64,000 nt of DNA from Wielerella bovis (GCF_022354465.1 NZ_CP092361.1:1798001-1862000), one strand, 5' to 3'. Numbered from the stretch's first letter, positions 17,080-28,453 are shown. A program made the numbers and translations. Notes: generated from the sequence alone by a model not told the origin.

Positions 17080-17751
17080 ATGTCCACTATTCAAGCCGTA
17101 TTGTTTGATTTAGACGGCACGCTCGCCGACACCGCGCTGGATTTGGGCGGTGCGTTGAATCGTTTATTACGCAAACGCGGTCTGCCAGAAAAACCACTGG
17201 AACAAATCCGCCCATTCGCCAGTCATGGCACCACCGCGCTGCTGGCATTCGGCGCCAATATCCATACAGACCACCCCGATTATCCACAATGGCGACAAGC
17301 GTATTTAGATGAATACAATCAATGTTTTGACCACGACACCATTTTATTCGCCGAAACCAACGCATTGATTAACACGCTGCATCAACGCAACATCACATGG
17401 GGCATCATCACCAATAAACCGAAAACTTTTACCGACCGCCTTGTTCCCAAATTGGGCTTTGTTCACGCACCAGCCGTGATTGTCAGCGGCGATACCTGTG
17501 CCGAAGCCAAACCCAGCACCTTGCCCATGTTTTACGCTTGCGAACAAATTGGTATAGATGCAGCAAATTGCGTGTATGTCGGCGATGCTGAACGCGATAT
17601 TGTCGCAGGACGTAATGCAGGTATGAAAACAATTTTTGCCGCATGGGGCTACATTGGTGCGGACGATAAACCCGAAACATGGGGCTATGACGCATTGGCA
17701 CACAATCCGCTGCAAATTGCTGATATACTGAATGCTTTTCAGGCAGCCTGA
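17080..17751 (+). CDS. gph: HAD phosphatase: phosphoglycolate phosphatase Gph or MurNAc-6-P phosphatase MupP
   Basis: 223-residue HAD hydrolase, cytosolic. Motif I is LFDLDGTLADTA with the nucleophile Asp; motif II is IITNKP; the motif III lysine is in AEAKPSTLPM; motif IV is VYVGDAERDIVAG. Gph detoxifies 2-phosphoglycolate, while the close relative MupP removes phosphate from MurNAc-6-P in wall recycling. Sequence alone does not separate them; anmK in the same window makes MupP worth considering. The stop codon and the last residues (FQAA) come from a DUS. Confidence 0.88.
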   Translation: MSTIQAVLFDLDGTLADTALDLGGALNRLLRKRGLPEKPLEQIRPFASHGTTALLAFGANIHTDHPDYPQWRQAYLDEYNQCFDHDTILFAETNALINTLHQRNITWGIITNKPKTFTDRLVPKLGFVHAPAVIVSGDTCAEAKPSTLPMFYACEQIGIDAANCVYVGDAERDIVAGRNAGMKTIFAAWGYIGADDKPETWGYDALAHNPLQIADILNAFQAA

Positions 17752-17798
17752 AACTTGATTTTTCCAACTTTAACTTTAAATATATGAAGGAATATATT

Positions 17799-18170
17799 AT
17801 GAAGAAAATTGCTTTAACTTTAATGGCTTCTGTATTATTGACTGCATGTGCAACAGGTACAGGTACTTCTACCACAGGTTCAACCGTGAGTAATTTAGGT
17901 GCGGCAGGTGTACAAATGTATGTGCAAAATAAATGTGTAACCGAACTGCAAAGTCGCAACGAATGGCGTTTAGCTGCATTGGCAATGAGTCAAGCGCAAC
18001 AAAACGAGTGGGAACAAAAAATCTGCGGTTGTGCGAGTGAAGAAGCACCACAACAACTGACTGCTGCTGATATGACACAATTATTGACCCAAGCGGGTCG
18101 CACCAAAGTTGCCACCGAAGTAACCGCACGCACGGTTACTGCTTGTTTCAAGCGTTTGTATCAAAAATAA
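17799..18170 (+). CDS. Small lipoprotein of unknown function
   Basis: 123 residues from the ATG at 17799, chosen because GAAGGAA sits 6 bp before it; an ATG 15 bases upstream overlaps that site. Signal peptide with lipobox LLTAC, Gly/Thr/Ser-rich spacer, then a helical domain with four cysteines (KCVTEL, KICGCAS, TACFK). The cysteines could form disulfides in the periplasm. Not recognised beyond that. It directly follows gph, separated by 47 bp. Confidence 0.75.
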   Translation: MKKIALTLMASVLLTACATGTGTSTTGSTVSNLGAAGVQMYVQNKCVTELQSRNEWRLAALAMSQAQQNEWEQKICGCASEEAPQQLTAADMTQLLTQAGRTKVATEVTARTVTACFKRLYQK

Positions 18171-18286
18171 TTTTTTCAGGCTGCTTTTGGTATCATAGGC
18201 AGCCTGAAAATGCTTTTAGGTTCAAAATTTTGTAAACCCCAAATGATAGGTCGGATTTTTGAATCCAATATTTTTATATTTATCCC

Positions 18287-18450
18287 TAGGGGCTAATGAC
18301 AATTTGGGCGCGATGTTGGTTTTGCAGATAAATTCGTTCAATTCAAGGCGAAAATGTGAGCCAATGCGTTCCATTGGCGAGTATTTTCAACGCAGAATTG
18401 GACGAATTTAGCGCAAAATCCAACCGCGAACGAATTGTCATTAGCCCCTA
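18287..18450. repeat. 164-bp inverted-repeat element TAGGGGCTAATGACAATT
   Basis: The ends are TAGGGGCTAATGACAATT and its exact complement AATTGTCATTAGCCCCTA. The interior also has symmetric parts (AAATTCGTTCAATTC and GAATTGGACGAATTT). It lies directly upstream of nadK, 17 bp before its start, so it must carry or replace the nadK promoter. Only one copy is seen in this window. Confidence 0.75.
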
Positions 18451-18467
18451 TCATTGCACCACATAAT

Positions 18468-19352
18468 ATGAAAACCCAATTTCAACGTATCGGCATACTG
18501 ACTCGACCTCTCACGACCGACATTGCGCCCGTTATCCACGATTTGATTGTCTTTTTGCAACAAGAAGATTTACATATTATTTTGGATAAACAATGTGTTG
18601 ATGAAGGATTGGTTAGCACATCTGACCAGAGTATCTGCCAAATCAGCGACAATATCGGGCAAGACAGCGACCTGATTCTCGTATTAGGTGGCGATGGCAC
18701 ATTTTTGTCTGCTGCACGCAAAGCGGCTCCCTATCGTGTGCCACTTATTGGTGTGAATCAAGGACATTTAGGCTTTTTGACCCAAGTAACACGCGAAAAT
18801 ATGGTCAGCGAATTGCGTAAAATGTTTGCAGGGCAATATTTGGCAGACGAATGCATTGTATTAGAAACCACCGTACAGCGAGAAGGACACGAAATTTATC
18901 ATGGCATTGCGCTCAATGACACCGTTTTATCGCGTGGTGGCGCAGGGCAAATGATTGAATTTGAAATTTTTATCAATGATGAATTTGTTTGTACACAACG
19001 TTCAGATGGTTTAATTGTATCCACACCAACAGGTTCAACAGCTTATTCTTTGGCAGCAGGTGGTTCTATTTTACAAACAGCCATTCGCGCTTTCACATTG
19101 GTGCCAATTTGTCCACAATCCATGTCCAACCGCCCGTTGATTATTGCCGATGACTGCGAAATTCGCATTTTAATTACCAAAGCAGGCGATGCGCGTGTGC
19201 ATTATGATGGACAATCGTTTTTGGATATTCAAAGTAAAGATGAAATTATTATCCACCGTTATCGCCACTCTTTGCGTGTGTTGCATCCTGTGGATTATCA
19301 ATATTACAAAACCTTGCGCCAAAAATTACGCTGGGGTGAGCAGTTGATTTAG
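18468..19352 (+). CDS. nadK: NAD kinase
   Basis: Phosphorylates NAD to NADP. The ATG at 18468 (MKTQFQRIGILTRP) is the expected start and gives 294 residues; an in-frame ATG upstream lies in the preceding repeat. Motifs: GGDGT in LVLGGDGTFLSAAR, GHLGFLTQ, the NE/D-type element ALNDTVLSRG and STPTGSTAYSLAAGG. The region upstream is a mobile repeat rather than an ordinary promoter. Confidence 0.95.
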   Translation: MKTQFQRIGILTRPLTTDIAPVIHDLIVFLQQEDLHIILDKQCVDEGLVSTSDQSICQISDNIGQDSDLILVLGGDGTFLSAARKAAPYRVPLIGVNQGHLGFLTQVTRENMVSELRKMFAGQYLADECIVLETTVQREGHEIYHGIALNDTVLSRGGAGQMIEFEIFINDEFVCTQRSDGLIVSTPTGSTAYSLAAGGSILQTAIRAFTLVPICPQSMSNRPLIIADDCEIRILITKAGDARVHYDGQSFLDIQSKDEIIIHRYRHSLRVLHPVDYQYYKTLRQKLRWGEQLI

Positions 19353-19662
19353 AACTTGAACCTTTGCCAAAATTCAAAATTGTAGGTCATATTCTTGAAT
19401 CCAACCTACGAATTTTCAGGCAGCCTGAGACCCTCTCCCCCAAAGCAACACAACTGTTTTGGGGTGAGGCAACAAAAATAATAGTATATGTTCAACATTA
19501 GCCCCAATTCCTCCATAAGTTGCTTCTTTCAGGCTGAAAATTGGGCGAATTAGAACAAATTCGAGTATAATGTTGGGATATTTTTCAAGCAGCCTAAAAA
19601 ATATTTACAAAATAAAATCAAATACTTTATCTTTAACGCAGCCTGAATAGCAAGATTAATTA
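19353..19662. other. Intergenic region with decayed repeats
   Basis: Holds a short GTAGGTC-type palindrome (about 19373-19416), a DUS, a C-rich fragment (CCCTCTCCCCCAAAG) resembling the composite repeat family, and several degenerate DUS such as CAAGCAGCCTAAA. I see no gene in it. Confidence 0.5.
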
Positions 19663-20013
19663 ATGATGCTAACCCTACACATTTATTTCAACCAAATCCA
19701 AATTCATCACAACGGCGTTACTATTAACCATCGTGGTACATTCAGCAACAGTCGCATGATTGTGGCTGATTTTCTTGCATTTCAGGCTGCCATTAAAATG
19801 GCAGCGGAAAAACAAATCTACACACCACCGAGCAAATTGTTTGGCAATCTTCGCGCCACGCCGATTGGTTTGGACGTGCGCGAGCAGTTGGCGGACGGAT
19901 TGTCGCCAGTTGAATATAAAGTTTTGTTGGAAACTTTGCTGGCTTTGGGCATCAAACCCGTCAAACCTGAACAAGTTTTGTATCACGACAAAATACCCTT
20001 TCAGGCTGTCTGA
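19663..20013 (+). CDS. Hypothetical protein, 116 aa
   Basis: Small soluble protein starting MMLTLHIYFNQIQIHHNG, with an N-terminal beta-rich segment and a helical C-terminal half (REQLADGLSPVEYKVLLETL). Not recognised. Codon use looks like its neighbours, and the reading frame is clean. Its last residues and stop (PFQAV) come from a slightly altered DUS. It ends 28 bp before the GST gene and may share its message. Confidence 0.6.
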   Translation: MMLTLHIYFNQIQIHHNGVTINHRGTFSNSRMIVADFLAFQAAIKMAAEKQIYTPPSKLFGNLRATPIGLDVREQLADGLSPVEYKVLLETLLALGIKPVKPEQVLYHDKIPFQAV

Positions 20014-20041
20014 AAAAAAAATCAAAGAAAGCGAAAACACA

Positions 20042-20710
20042 ATGCTCACCCTATTTGCCCTGAAACAATCACGCGCCTACCGCATTGCATGGTTATTGGA
20101 ATTGCTCGGCGCGGAATATCAAGTGGAAATTTTTGAACGCGACCCCAACAGCAAACTCGCGCCTGAAAGCCTGCGCCGCGTTCATCCGCTCGGCAAATCG
20201 CCTTTGATTCAAGACGGCGAGCAAATCATTGCCGAAAGCGGTGCGATTTGCGAATACTTGTTGGCGAAATTTGACGCGCATGGCAGCTACCAAATCGCGC
20301 CCGACCATGCCGATTATTGGGCGTATCACCAATGGCTGCATTATGCCGAAGGTTCCTTAATGCCCCTGTTGGTGATGACTTTGATTTTCCGCAAAATTGA
20401 CGCGACACCCAAACCGTTTTTTGCCAAACCCATCGCGCAGAAATTGACCGATGGTGTGCGCCAAAGTTTTCTGAATCCGCAAATCAAATTGCATTTGGAT
20501 TATGTGGAACAACAACTTAACGGCAAAACATGGCTGGTGGGCGACAAAATCACAGCTGCCGATGTGATGATGTCTTTCCCTTTGCAGGCTGCCAGCTCAC
20601 GCGCACCGAGTGCGGATTATCCGAATATTGCCGCTTATGTCGCCCGAATCGCAGCCGAACCGCACTATCAGCAAGCCGAAAACAAATTGGGGAAATTAAC
20701 GATTTTGTGA
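20042..20710 (+). CDS. Glutathione S-transferase family protein
   Basis: 222 residues starting at the ATG at 20042 (MLTLFALKQSRAYRIAWLLE), where the thioredoxin-like N-domain should begin; the open frame extends further upstream but without family resemblance. The glutathione-site motif is VHPLGKSPLIQDG followed by IAESGAICEYL (ES pair). The all-helical C-domain has LVGDKITAADVMMSFPL. The specific reaction is unknown; many such enzymes detoxify electrophiles or act in stress. Confidence 0.9.
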   Translation: MLTLFALKQSRAYRIAWLLELLGAEYQVEIFERDPNSKLAPESLRRVHPLGKSPLIQDGEQIIAESGAICEYLLAKFDAHGSYQIAPDHADYWAYHQWLHYAEGSLMPLLVMTLIFRKIDATPKPFFAKPIAQKLTDGVRQSFLNPQIKLHLDYVEQQLNGKTWLVGDKITAADVMMSFPLQAASSRAPSADYPNIAAYVARIAAEPHYQQAENKLGKLTIL

Positions 20711-20728
20711 TTGTTCAGGCAGCCTGAA

Positions 20729-21196
20729 ATGCAAAAAACAATTTTGATTTTATTGGAATATTTGTTTGGCACAGTCATTTTGTTTTTCATATACCAAAGC
20801 TCGGGGCATTATGTGCCTGTTTTGTTGGTGTGGCTGGTTTATGTGTTGTGACAGACAATAAAATGGCGCAAAAAGATTTTCAGGCAGCCTGAAAAATATG
20901 TGGCTTTGGGATTGATGTTGTTGTCGCTTATTTGGTTGGTTTATGTGAATGAAATCAATTTGATGAACCACAGAATATTGAAAAGCCATGTGGGTTTAGC
21001 CCAACAACGTGCGGCACATTCTGAACTTTTTTCAGAAACCAATCCCCAAAAATTGCCGCCTGAATTTTCCGTGAAAAAACAAAATGGGCAAATTCAAATC
21101 ATGGAATATCGCAAAAGAAATTGGCTGTTTTTATTTGATGATTGTTTTGAACGATACGATTTTCAGAAACAAGTGTTTCAGGAATATTGTCAGTAA
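20729..21196 (+). pseudogene. Small membrane protein gene with an internal stop codon
   Basis: A frame starting MQKTILILLEYLFGT runs 40 codons to TGA at 20849-20851. It then continues open in the same frame to 21196 (KWRKK, DUS-coded FRQPEK, then LMLLSLIWLVYVNE and a soluble tail). Read through, it would be a protein of about 155 residues with two or three membrane segments. TGA may replace TGG (Trp). The 3' half could alternatively start at a GTG at 20900. A sequencing error or recent nonsense mutation cannot be told apart here. Confidence 0.55.
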
Positions 21197-21316
21197 AGTT
21201 TTCAGGCAGCCTGAAACCGCGTAGGGTGCGTACCACGCACCGAATTTGCCACGATTTGAAATTTTTGGTGCGTGATTGGACTTTAATGAAGAATATTTAT
21301 TAATGATAGGAAAAAA

Positions 21317-22081
21317 ATGTTAAGAAAAATCGTTGTGCTTGCTTGTGTATTGCTGGCTGCTTGTACCAGCTACCATACGCCTAAAAATTATTCCGATGAT
21401 TTTTCACCTATGGTATTTCTTGGAATGGAAGCTGTTCAAATCAGCAGTTTGATTCAAACCCCCGATAATAAAATCTATTTACTTGGTGAAAAAGAAGATT
21501 ATGAATTTTCGGCAACAGAAGCCCGTTATTTGGCACCTTTGTTGCAACCGTCTTACATGATACCTATTTTGAAGGAGCAGGAAGGAAGCGGCTCTTTGGG
21601 CATCGTGCTTTATGCTGACCGCAGTAACAATAAGATACAATTAGAATATGGACTTTATCTTGATGTTAAGCATTTAGATACACTTCGTGATAGCGTGAGA
21701 GGGTTAGATAAACGGTGGCGTGTATTTTATGGTTCAGGAGATTGTTACGCAGAAGATTTTTTCAAGATGAATCCCAGCGAATGTTCAAATGATAAGCCTC
21801 GCGATAAGATGAATTTTATCATTGACCGCCATCCTATTAATGGGCGTATTGTGCAATTAGATAATCGGGAAGAGATTTTGAAAGATTCTGCACAGTCGTT
21901 TCCGATTGAAGTTTCTCTCCGTAATTACCGTGTCAAAAGAGGCTCTGAAAAATTAGGAGATATGACACACTCGGCAACTGGTGGAGTAAAAAAGGCTGCT
22001 TTGATTGTTACTGCACCGATATGGGTACCCCCCATGTTATTATTGCTTCGCAAATGTGGTAGAGCTTGCGTTGGTGGATAG
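21317..22081 (+). CDS. Hypothetical lipoprotein, 254 aa
   Basis: Signal peptide with lipobox LLAAC (Cys about 16), then a mixed alpha/beta periplasmic domain with GSGDCYAEDFFKMNPSEC, a probable disulfide pair. The C-terminus has a hydrophobic stretch (AALIVTAPIWVPPMLLLL) that could be a second membrane anchor, ending RKCGRACVGG. The ATG is preceded by GATAGGAAAAAA. Not recognised. It stands alone upstream of gyrB. Confidence 0.75.
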   Translation: MLRKIVVLACVLLAACTSYHTPKNYSDDFSPMVFLGMEAVQISSLIQTPDNKIYLLGEKEDYEFSATEARYLAPLLQPSYMIPILKEQEGSGSLGIVLYADRSNNKIQLEYGLYLDVKHLDTLRDSVRGLDKRWRVFYGSGDCYAEDFFKMNPSECSNDKPRDKMNFIIDRHPINGRIVQLDNREEILKDSAQSFPIEVSLRNYRVKRGSEKLGDMTHSATGGVKKAALIVTAPIWVPPMLLLLRKCGRACVGG

Positions 22082-22164
22082 TTTGCCACAATGTGAAATA
22101 TGGTGTGTGTGGTATGCCCCCACAAAAGAGCCGCCATTTTCAGACAGCCTGAAAAAAATAAACC

Positions 22165-22229
22165 GTAGGGTGCAACTTGTTGCATCGCCACCCAAATTCC
22201 CCCAAACGATGCGACAGGTTGCACCCTAC
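22165..22229. repeat. GTAGGGTGCAAC palindromic repeat
   Basis: GTAGGGTGCAACTTGTTGCATCG at the left pairs with CGATGCGACAGGTTGCACCCTAC at the right. Shorter relatives are at 21223 (GTAGGGTGCGTACC) and 38171 (GTAGGATGCAACTTGCTGC). It lies just upstream of gyrB. Confidence 0.65.
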
Positions 22230-22247
22230 AAAAAATTTCATTATTGA

Positions 22248-24674
<2,427 letters not shown>

Positions 24675-24700
24675 TTAGAAAAAAAATGTTTCAGGCAGCC

Positions 24701-24828
24701 TTACAGTACACGACAAAAAATGATTTCCGTAGGTCGGGCATTTATGCCCGACATTGATGAATCACGGCGTATTGTGTCGGACATGAATGCCCGACCTACA
24801 ACTTCAAAAAAATTGTCATGTACTGTAA
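24701..24828. repeat. TTACAGTACACGACA repeat containing a GTAGGTCGGGC palindrome
   Basis: The outer ends TTACAGTACACGACA and TGTCATGTACTGTAA are inverted. The centre holds CCGTAGGTCGGGCATTTATG...CATGAATGCCCGACCTAC. It is therefore two nested symmetric repeats. The rest of the 24675-25006 gap contains DUS and a decayed Correia-like core (about 24917-24985). Confidence 0.7.
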
Positions 24829-25006
24829 GGCAGCCTGAAAGTTTTTGGTAGAACTTTTCAGGCTGTCTTATATGATTATTTAAACCTTTCAGGCTGCCTG
24901 AAATATGGTCATTTCAAATTAAAATAATACGGCATTACCAGTTCCCTTATTACACGGCGGTCGCTATCGTCTTATCAGGTTAATTTCAACAACACAAGGA
25001 AACTCT

Positions 25007-26422
25007 ATGTACAGCCCTACCCTATCCATCTACGATGATTTGAAAAATGGCGATTACCAAGCACCCAGTATTTATTTGGCGGCATTGAAAAACCGCATCG
25101 CCAATCCCGATGTGGAAACCGTGCGTCAACGTTTGCAAAAAGTCTTGCAACGCGAAGACATTGCCGAAATTGTGTTGGTGGAACAAAACGAAGACGATGA
25201 CGGCATTCGCATCGTGTTACGCGCCGAAGACGATGACGATGCGGAAGACGATGAGCCAACCTTTTTCCTATTTGAAATCAAATTTATCAACGATTTTGAG
25301 GCCGATGAATGGTCATATGAAGCCGCCGAATACCGCAACCGCAATTTGCTGGAAGACGAGCGCGTGGAAATGCACCAAACGCCACAACTGATTGAATGTA
25401 CGACTTATTTCAATCCGCATTGGGGTTTGACACATTGGCTGGTTCAGTTGGCGGTGTTGGACGCGGTGGGTGGAGAATGCTATGCCATTCAAGACCTTGT
25501 CGCATCAACATTTTTAAGTGGCACATGGCTGGCTGAAATGGCAGAAACCCAGACACCGCCCAGTTTGGAATGCGCCTATGTCATTCACGCGATTACACCC
25601 GATGACCCTGAAAATGGTACTTACTGGTTGCACACGCATGGTTTATTGAAATTTGGGCTGCCTGAATTAGAAATGTTATGCGTGAAACAATCGCAACTGT
25701 CTGCTTGTCAAGGTATTTTGACTACCACCACTGTACGTTTGTTTGCCGAACCCGAATCGTGGTATCAAGATGAAACCATGTTGGTTGCTCACAATGAACA
25801 AGGCGACATAGCGGTACATTTGTTGGCGTGGCAAGACGCATTGCAACATAATTTATTTGCTGCCAAAAAAGCAGGCTTGTTTGGTTTATTTGCCGCTAAA
25901 AAAGATGAGGGATTCAGTGGCGATTTGAGCGAACGCACCGAAGGCGATATTCACACCGAGCCCTCTATGGTTATTTTGCCCGATGTGGACGGCAAAATGG
26001 CACATTGGGCAGATTTAACAGAAATATTGAATGAAGACAATCACATGATGTTGCTGTTACCGAATATGGAAACGGCGCGCATGTATTATTTGGCAGCGGA
26101 AAAATTGCCCGCGTTTACGCGTTGCTTTCAGCGTTTTGCGCCCGAAGAAGGCGTTTGGGGCTATATGATGAAAATCGCTTGCACATCGCCCAGCACAGAA
26201 GCGACCGAGCATATGTGGTTTGTGGTGCAGGATTTGGACGATGAAAATGTTACCGCCGAATTGGTCAATCAGCCGTTTGAAATCCCAGAATTGCAGGCGG
26301 GCGAAAGTTATACTTTACCTTTGGACGATGTAACAGATTGGTGTATTTATTCATCACCTTTGCAAATGCGGATCGCACCCGATGATGTATATCGTTTGAA
26401 ACGGTATTTGCAGGCAAATTAA
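25007..26422 (+). CDS. DUF4026-like protein, 471 aa
   Basis: Soluble acidic protein, with a very acidic stretch near residues 65-85 (EDDDDAEDDEP). The centre has CTTYFNPHWGLTHWLVQLAVLDAVGG and a Lys/Ala hinge (LFAAKKAGLFGLFAAKK). The C-terminus (YTLPLDDVTDWCIYSS) resembles the DUF2314 fold. Length and layout recall DUF4026 proteins, whose function is unknown. Good ribosome-binding site (AAGGAAACTCT). It precedes the microprotein and ABC ATPase by 36 bp, so all three may be co-transcribed. Confidence 0.7.
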   Translation: MYSPTLSIYDDLKNGDYQAPSIYLAALKNRIANPDVETVRQRLQKVLQREDIAEIVLVEQNEDDDGIRIVLRAEDDDDAEDDEPTFFLFEIKFINDFEADEWSYEAAEYRNRNLLEDERVEMHQTPQLIECTTYFNPHWGLTHWLVQLAVLDAVGGECYAIQDLVASTFLSGTWLAEMAETQTPPSLECAYVIHAITPDDPENGTYWLHTHGLLKFGLPELEMLCVKQSQLSACQGILTTTTVRLFAEPESWYQDETMLVAHNEQGDIAVHLLAWQDALQHNLFAAKKAGLFGLFAAKKDEGFSGDLSERTEGDIHTEPSMVILPDVDGKMAHWADLTEILNEDNHMMLLLPNMETARMYYLAAEKLPAFTRCFQRFAPEEGVWGYMMKIACTSPSTEATEHMWFVVQDLDDENVTAELVNQPFEIPELQAGESYTLPLDDVTDWCIYSSPLQMRIAPDDVYRLKRYLQAN

Positions 26423-26458
26423 TTTTTTCAGGCAGCCTTACTAAAAACATTATTTATT

Positions 26459-26614
26459 ATGAAAAATTCTTTACTTTTAACAGGTTTAGCACAACGATTA
26501 TTACTTGCCGCGATTGCCCTATGTCTATTATGGGGTGTCTATTTTTGGGCGGTTTCAGGTGAAGCTAATAACATAGATATGGACGAGCTACCTGTGGCGG
26601 AGCATACAGAATGA
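26459..26614 (+). CDS. 51-residue single-pass membrane microprotein
   Basis: Starts MKNSLLLTGLAQRLLLAAIA, with a membrane segment at about residues 13-32 (LLLAAIALCLLWGVYFWAV). It ends with a short acidic tail (NNIDMDELPVAEHTE). Its TGA overlaps the ATG of the ABC ATPase (ATGA at 26611-26614), which strongly suggests it is a real, translationally coupled gene. It is not a recognised family. It could be a membrane adaptor or regulator for the ATPase (inference). Confidence 0.7.
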   Translation: MKNSLLLTGLAQRLLLAAIALCLLWGVYFWAVSGEANNIDMDELPVAEHTE

Positions 26615-27336
26615 GTATTCTAATCAATAATTTAACTGTAAGCTACCAAGCACGCCCAGCGGTGCATCATGTTGACATGGAATTTCCCGATGCATGTATG
26701 TACGCCATTTTTGGTCCAAATGGTGCAGGTAAATCCACCCTACTCAAAGCAATTATGGGCCTGTTGCCATACAGCACAGGAACAATACATTGGCAAAATA
26801 TGCAACGGCGTGATTTAGCGTATTTGCCCCAACAATCCGATGTGGACAGGTCGCAACCGATGAGTGTGTTTGAATTAGCAGCTATGGGTTTGTGGTACGA
26901 AATTGGCTTTTTTGGCAATGTATCGGCGGCACAACGCGAACGTGTTCAGGCTGCCTTGCAGCGTGTGGAAATGGGTGATTTTGCCCAACGTAGTATCAGT
27001 GAATTGTCTAATGGACAATTTCAGCGTGTTTTATTTGCGCGAATGTTGGTGCAAGATGCGAAATTTCTACTGTTAGATGAACCTTTTAATGCAGTAGATG
27101 CAAAAACGACATTTGCCTTATTGGAAGTTTTGCGCCAAGAAAATCGCAATGGCAAGGCGATTGTGGCGGTGTTACACGATTATGAGCAGGTGCGTGCGTA
27201 TTTTCCGCACACATTTTTGATGGCGCGTGAGAAAGTAGCGTGTGGCAAAACGGAGGATGTGTTATGCGATGAATTGCTGCTAAAAGCCAATGCTTTGGCA
27301 CAAGCGGCGGAAGAAGATGAATGGTGTGTGAATTAA
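26611..27336 (+). CDS. Metal-type ABC transporter ATP-binding protein (ZnuC/MntB-like), orphan
   Basis: 241 residues of the zinc/manganese ATPase group. Walker A is GPNGAGKST, the Q-loop YLPQQSDVDRSQP is typical of ZnuC/SitB proteins, and Walker B is FLLLDEPFNAVDAKT with VLHDYEQV. The signature is LSNGQFQR instead of LSGGQ, which also occurs in this group. No permease or binding protein is next to it; the gene ends at DUS and a Correia-like repeat. The partner must be encoded elsewhere, or the ATPase has another role with the 51-residue protein. Confidence 0.85.
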   Translation: MSILINNLTVSYQARPAVHHVDMEFPDACMYAIFGPNGAGKSTLLKAIMGLLPYSTGTIHWQNMQRRDLAYLPQQSDVDRSQPMSVFELAAMGLWYEIGFFGNVSAAQRERVQAALQRVEMGDFAQRSISELSNGQFQRVLFARMLVQDAKFLLLDEPFNAVDAKTTFALLEVLRQENRNGKAIVAVLHDYEQVRAYFPHTFLMAREKVACGKTEDVLCDELLLKANALAQAAEEDEWCVN

Positions 27337-27374
27337 CTTTTTCAGGCTGCCTTTTATGAGGTTCAATACATGAT

Positions 27375-27472
27375 TATAGTCAATTAAAATAAGACGTTAC
27401 CCACGCCCTTATGTACTATTTGTACACAATGGGCGTGGTCGCCTTGCATCTTTCTTATTTTACTTCACTATA
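27375..27472. repeat. Correia-like element TATAGTCAATTAAAATAAG
   Basis: 98 bp with the ends TATAGTCAATTAAAATAAGA and its near complement CTTATTTTACTTCACTATA. The core has CCCACGCCCTTATGTAC and GGGCGTGGTCGCCTTGCAT. It lies in the gap between the convergent genes ABC ATPase (+) and lgt (-), next to an inverted DUS pair at about 27490-27527. Confidence 0.75.
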
Positions 27473-27567
27473 GTCAGTTAAAATACAACAAAATGCAGCC
27501 TGAAAACTTATTTTCAGGCTGCATACTAATCCATGCAAAATCAATATTTCAGCTCTATTGCTGATTT

Positions 27568-28419
27568 TCAGGCTGCCTTTTGCTTACCAAAATAAACAAA
27601 ACCAATCACACCCAAAATAATCATAGGCACACTCAACCATTGTCCCATAGACATGCCCATGCCAAGCAAACCCAGTTGTGCATCAGGTTCACGCGCAAAT
27701 TCTGCAATAAAGCGGAATACGCCATAACCACCTAAAAACAAAGCAGAAACCTGTCCTTCTGGGCGCGCTTTTTTGGAAAAAATCCACACCATCACAAATA
27801 AACACAAACCTTCCAGCGCAAATTGATACAGCTGAGATGGATGACGTGGCAAATAACCATATTGCGTCAACCATGTGGCATATTGGGCATTAACTTGTGC
27901 CAACGCGGCATCGGCAAATTTAGCTTGTGGAAAACCCATCGCCCAAAAATGATTCGGGTCGGTAACGCGTCCCCATAATTCGCCGTTGATAAAATTGCCA
28001 ATGCGCCCAGATGCTAAACCTGTGGCAACCAATGGTGCAACAAAATCCAAGGCTTGCAAAAAGCGCATTTTGTGTTTGCGTGCGAACAAAAATACGGCAA
28101 GTACCACGCCCAAAAATCCGCCATGAAACGACATGCCACCTTCCCAAATTTTGAAAATGTCCAGCGGATTGGTCAGATATTGATTGAGATTGTAGAACAA
28201 AATATAGCCGAAGCGTCCGCCTAAAATCACACCGACCACGCCCCATGTGAGTAAATCGTCCAACATTTCATTGGTAAACAAAGTGTTGCCTGCTTTGATG
28301 CGTTTGCGACCAAGCCACACAAATAGAACAAAACCGACAATGTAGCTCAATGCGTACCAGCGAATTGCAAGTGGCCCAAGTTGGATGGCAACTGGGTCAA
28401 AATTGGGATGAATAAACAT
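27568..28419 (-). CDS. lgt: Prolipoprotein diacylglyceryl transferase
   Basis: Transfers diacylglycerol to the lipobox cysteine of prolipoproteins in the inner membrane. I chose the ATG at 28419 ([13 protein letters not shown]); a TTG 9 bases upstream is possible. 283 residues with about seven membrane segments. Conserved blocks: [23 protein letters not shown], the essential [11 protein letters not shown] and the signature [14 protein letters not shown]. The gene ends in a DUS that supplies both the last residues (KAA) and the TGA stop. Confidence 0.96.
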   Translation of the reverse strand: MFIHPNFDPVAIQLGPLAIRWYALSYIVGFVLFVWLGRKRIKAGNTLFTNEMLDDLLTWGVVGVILGGRFGYILFYNLNQYLTNPLDIFKIWEGGMSFHGGFLGVVLAVFLFARKHKMRFLQALDFVAPLVATGLASGRIGNFINGELWGRVTDPNHFWAMGFPQAKFADAALAQVNAQYATWLTQYGYLPRHPSQLYQFALEGLCLFVMVWIFSKKARPEGQVSALFLGGYGVFRFIAEFAREPDAQLGLLGMGMSMGQWLSVPMIILGVIGFVYFGKQKAA

Positions 28420-28453
28420 AAATATCAATAGGATAAAAAATCAAATAAAACTT

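Noticed and set aside
20900..21196. Independent gene starting at GTG 20900
   Set aside because: It is in frame with the upstream 40 codons across a single TGA, has no ribosome-binding site, and begins just after a DUS; a broken longer gene is more likely, though not proven.
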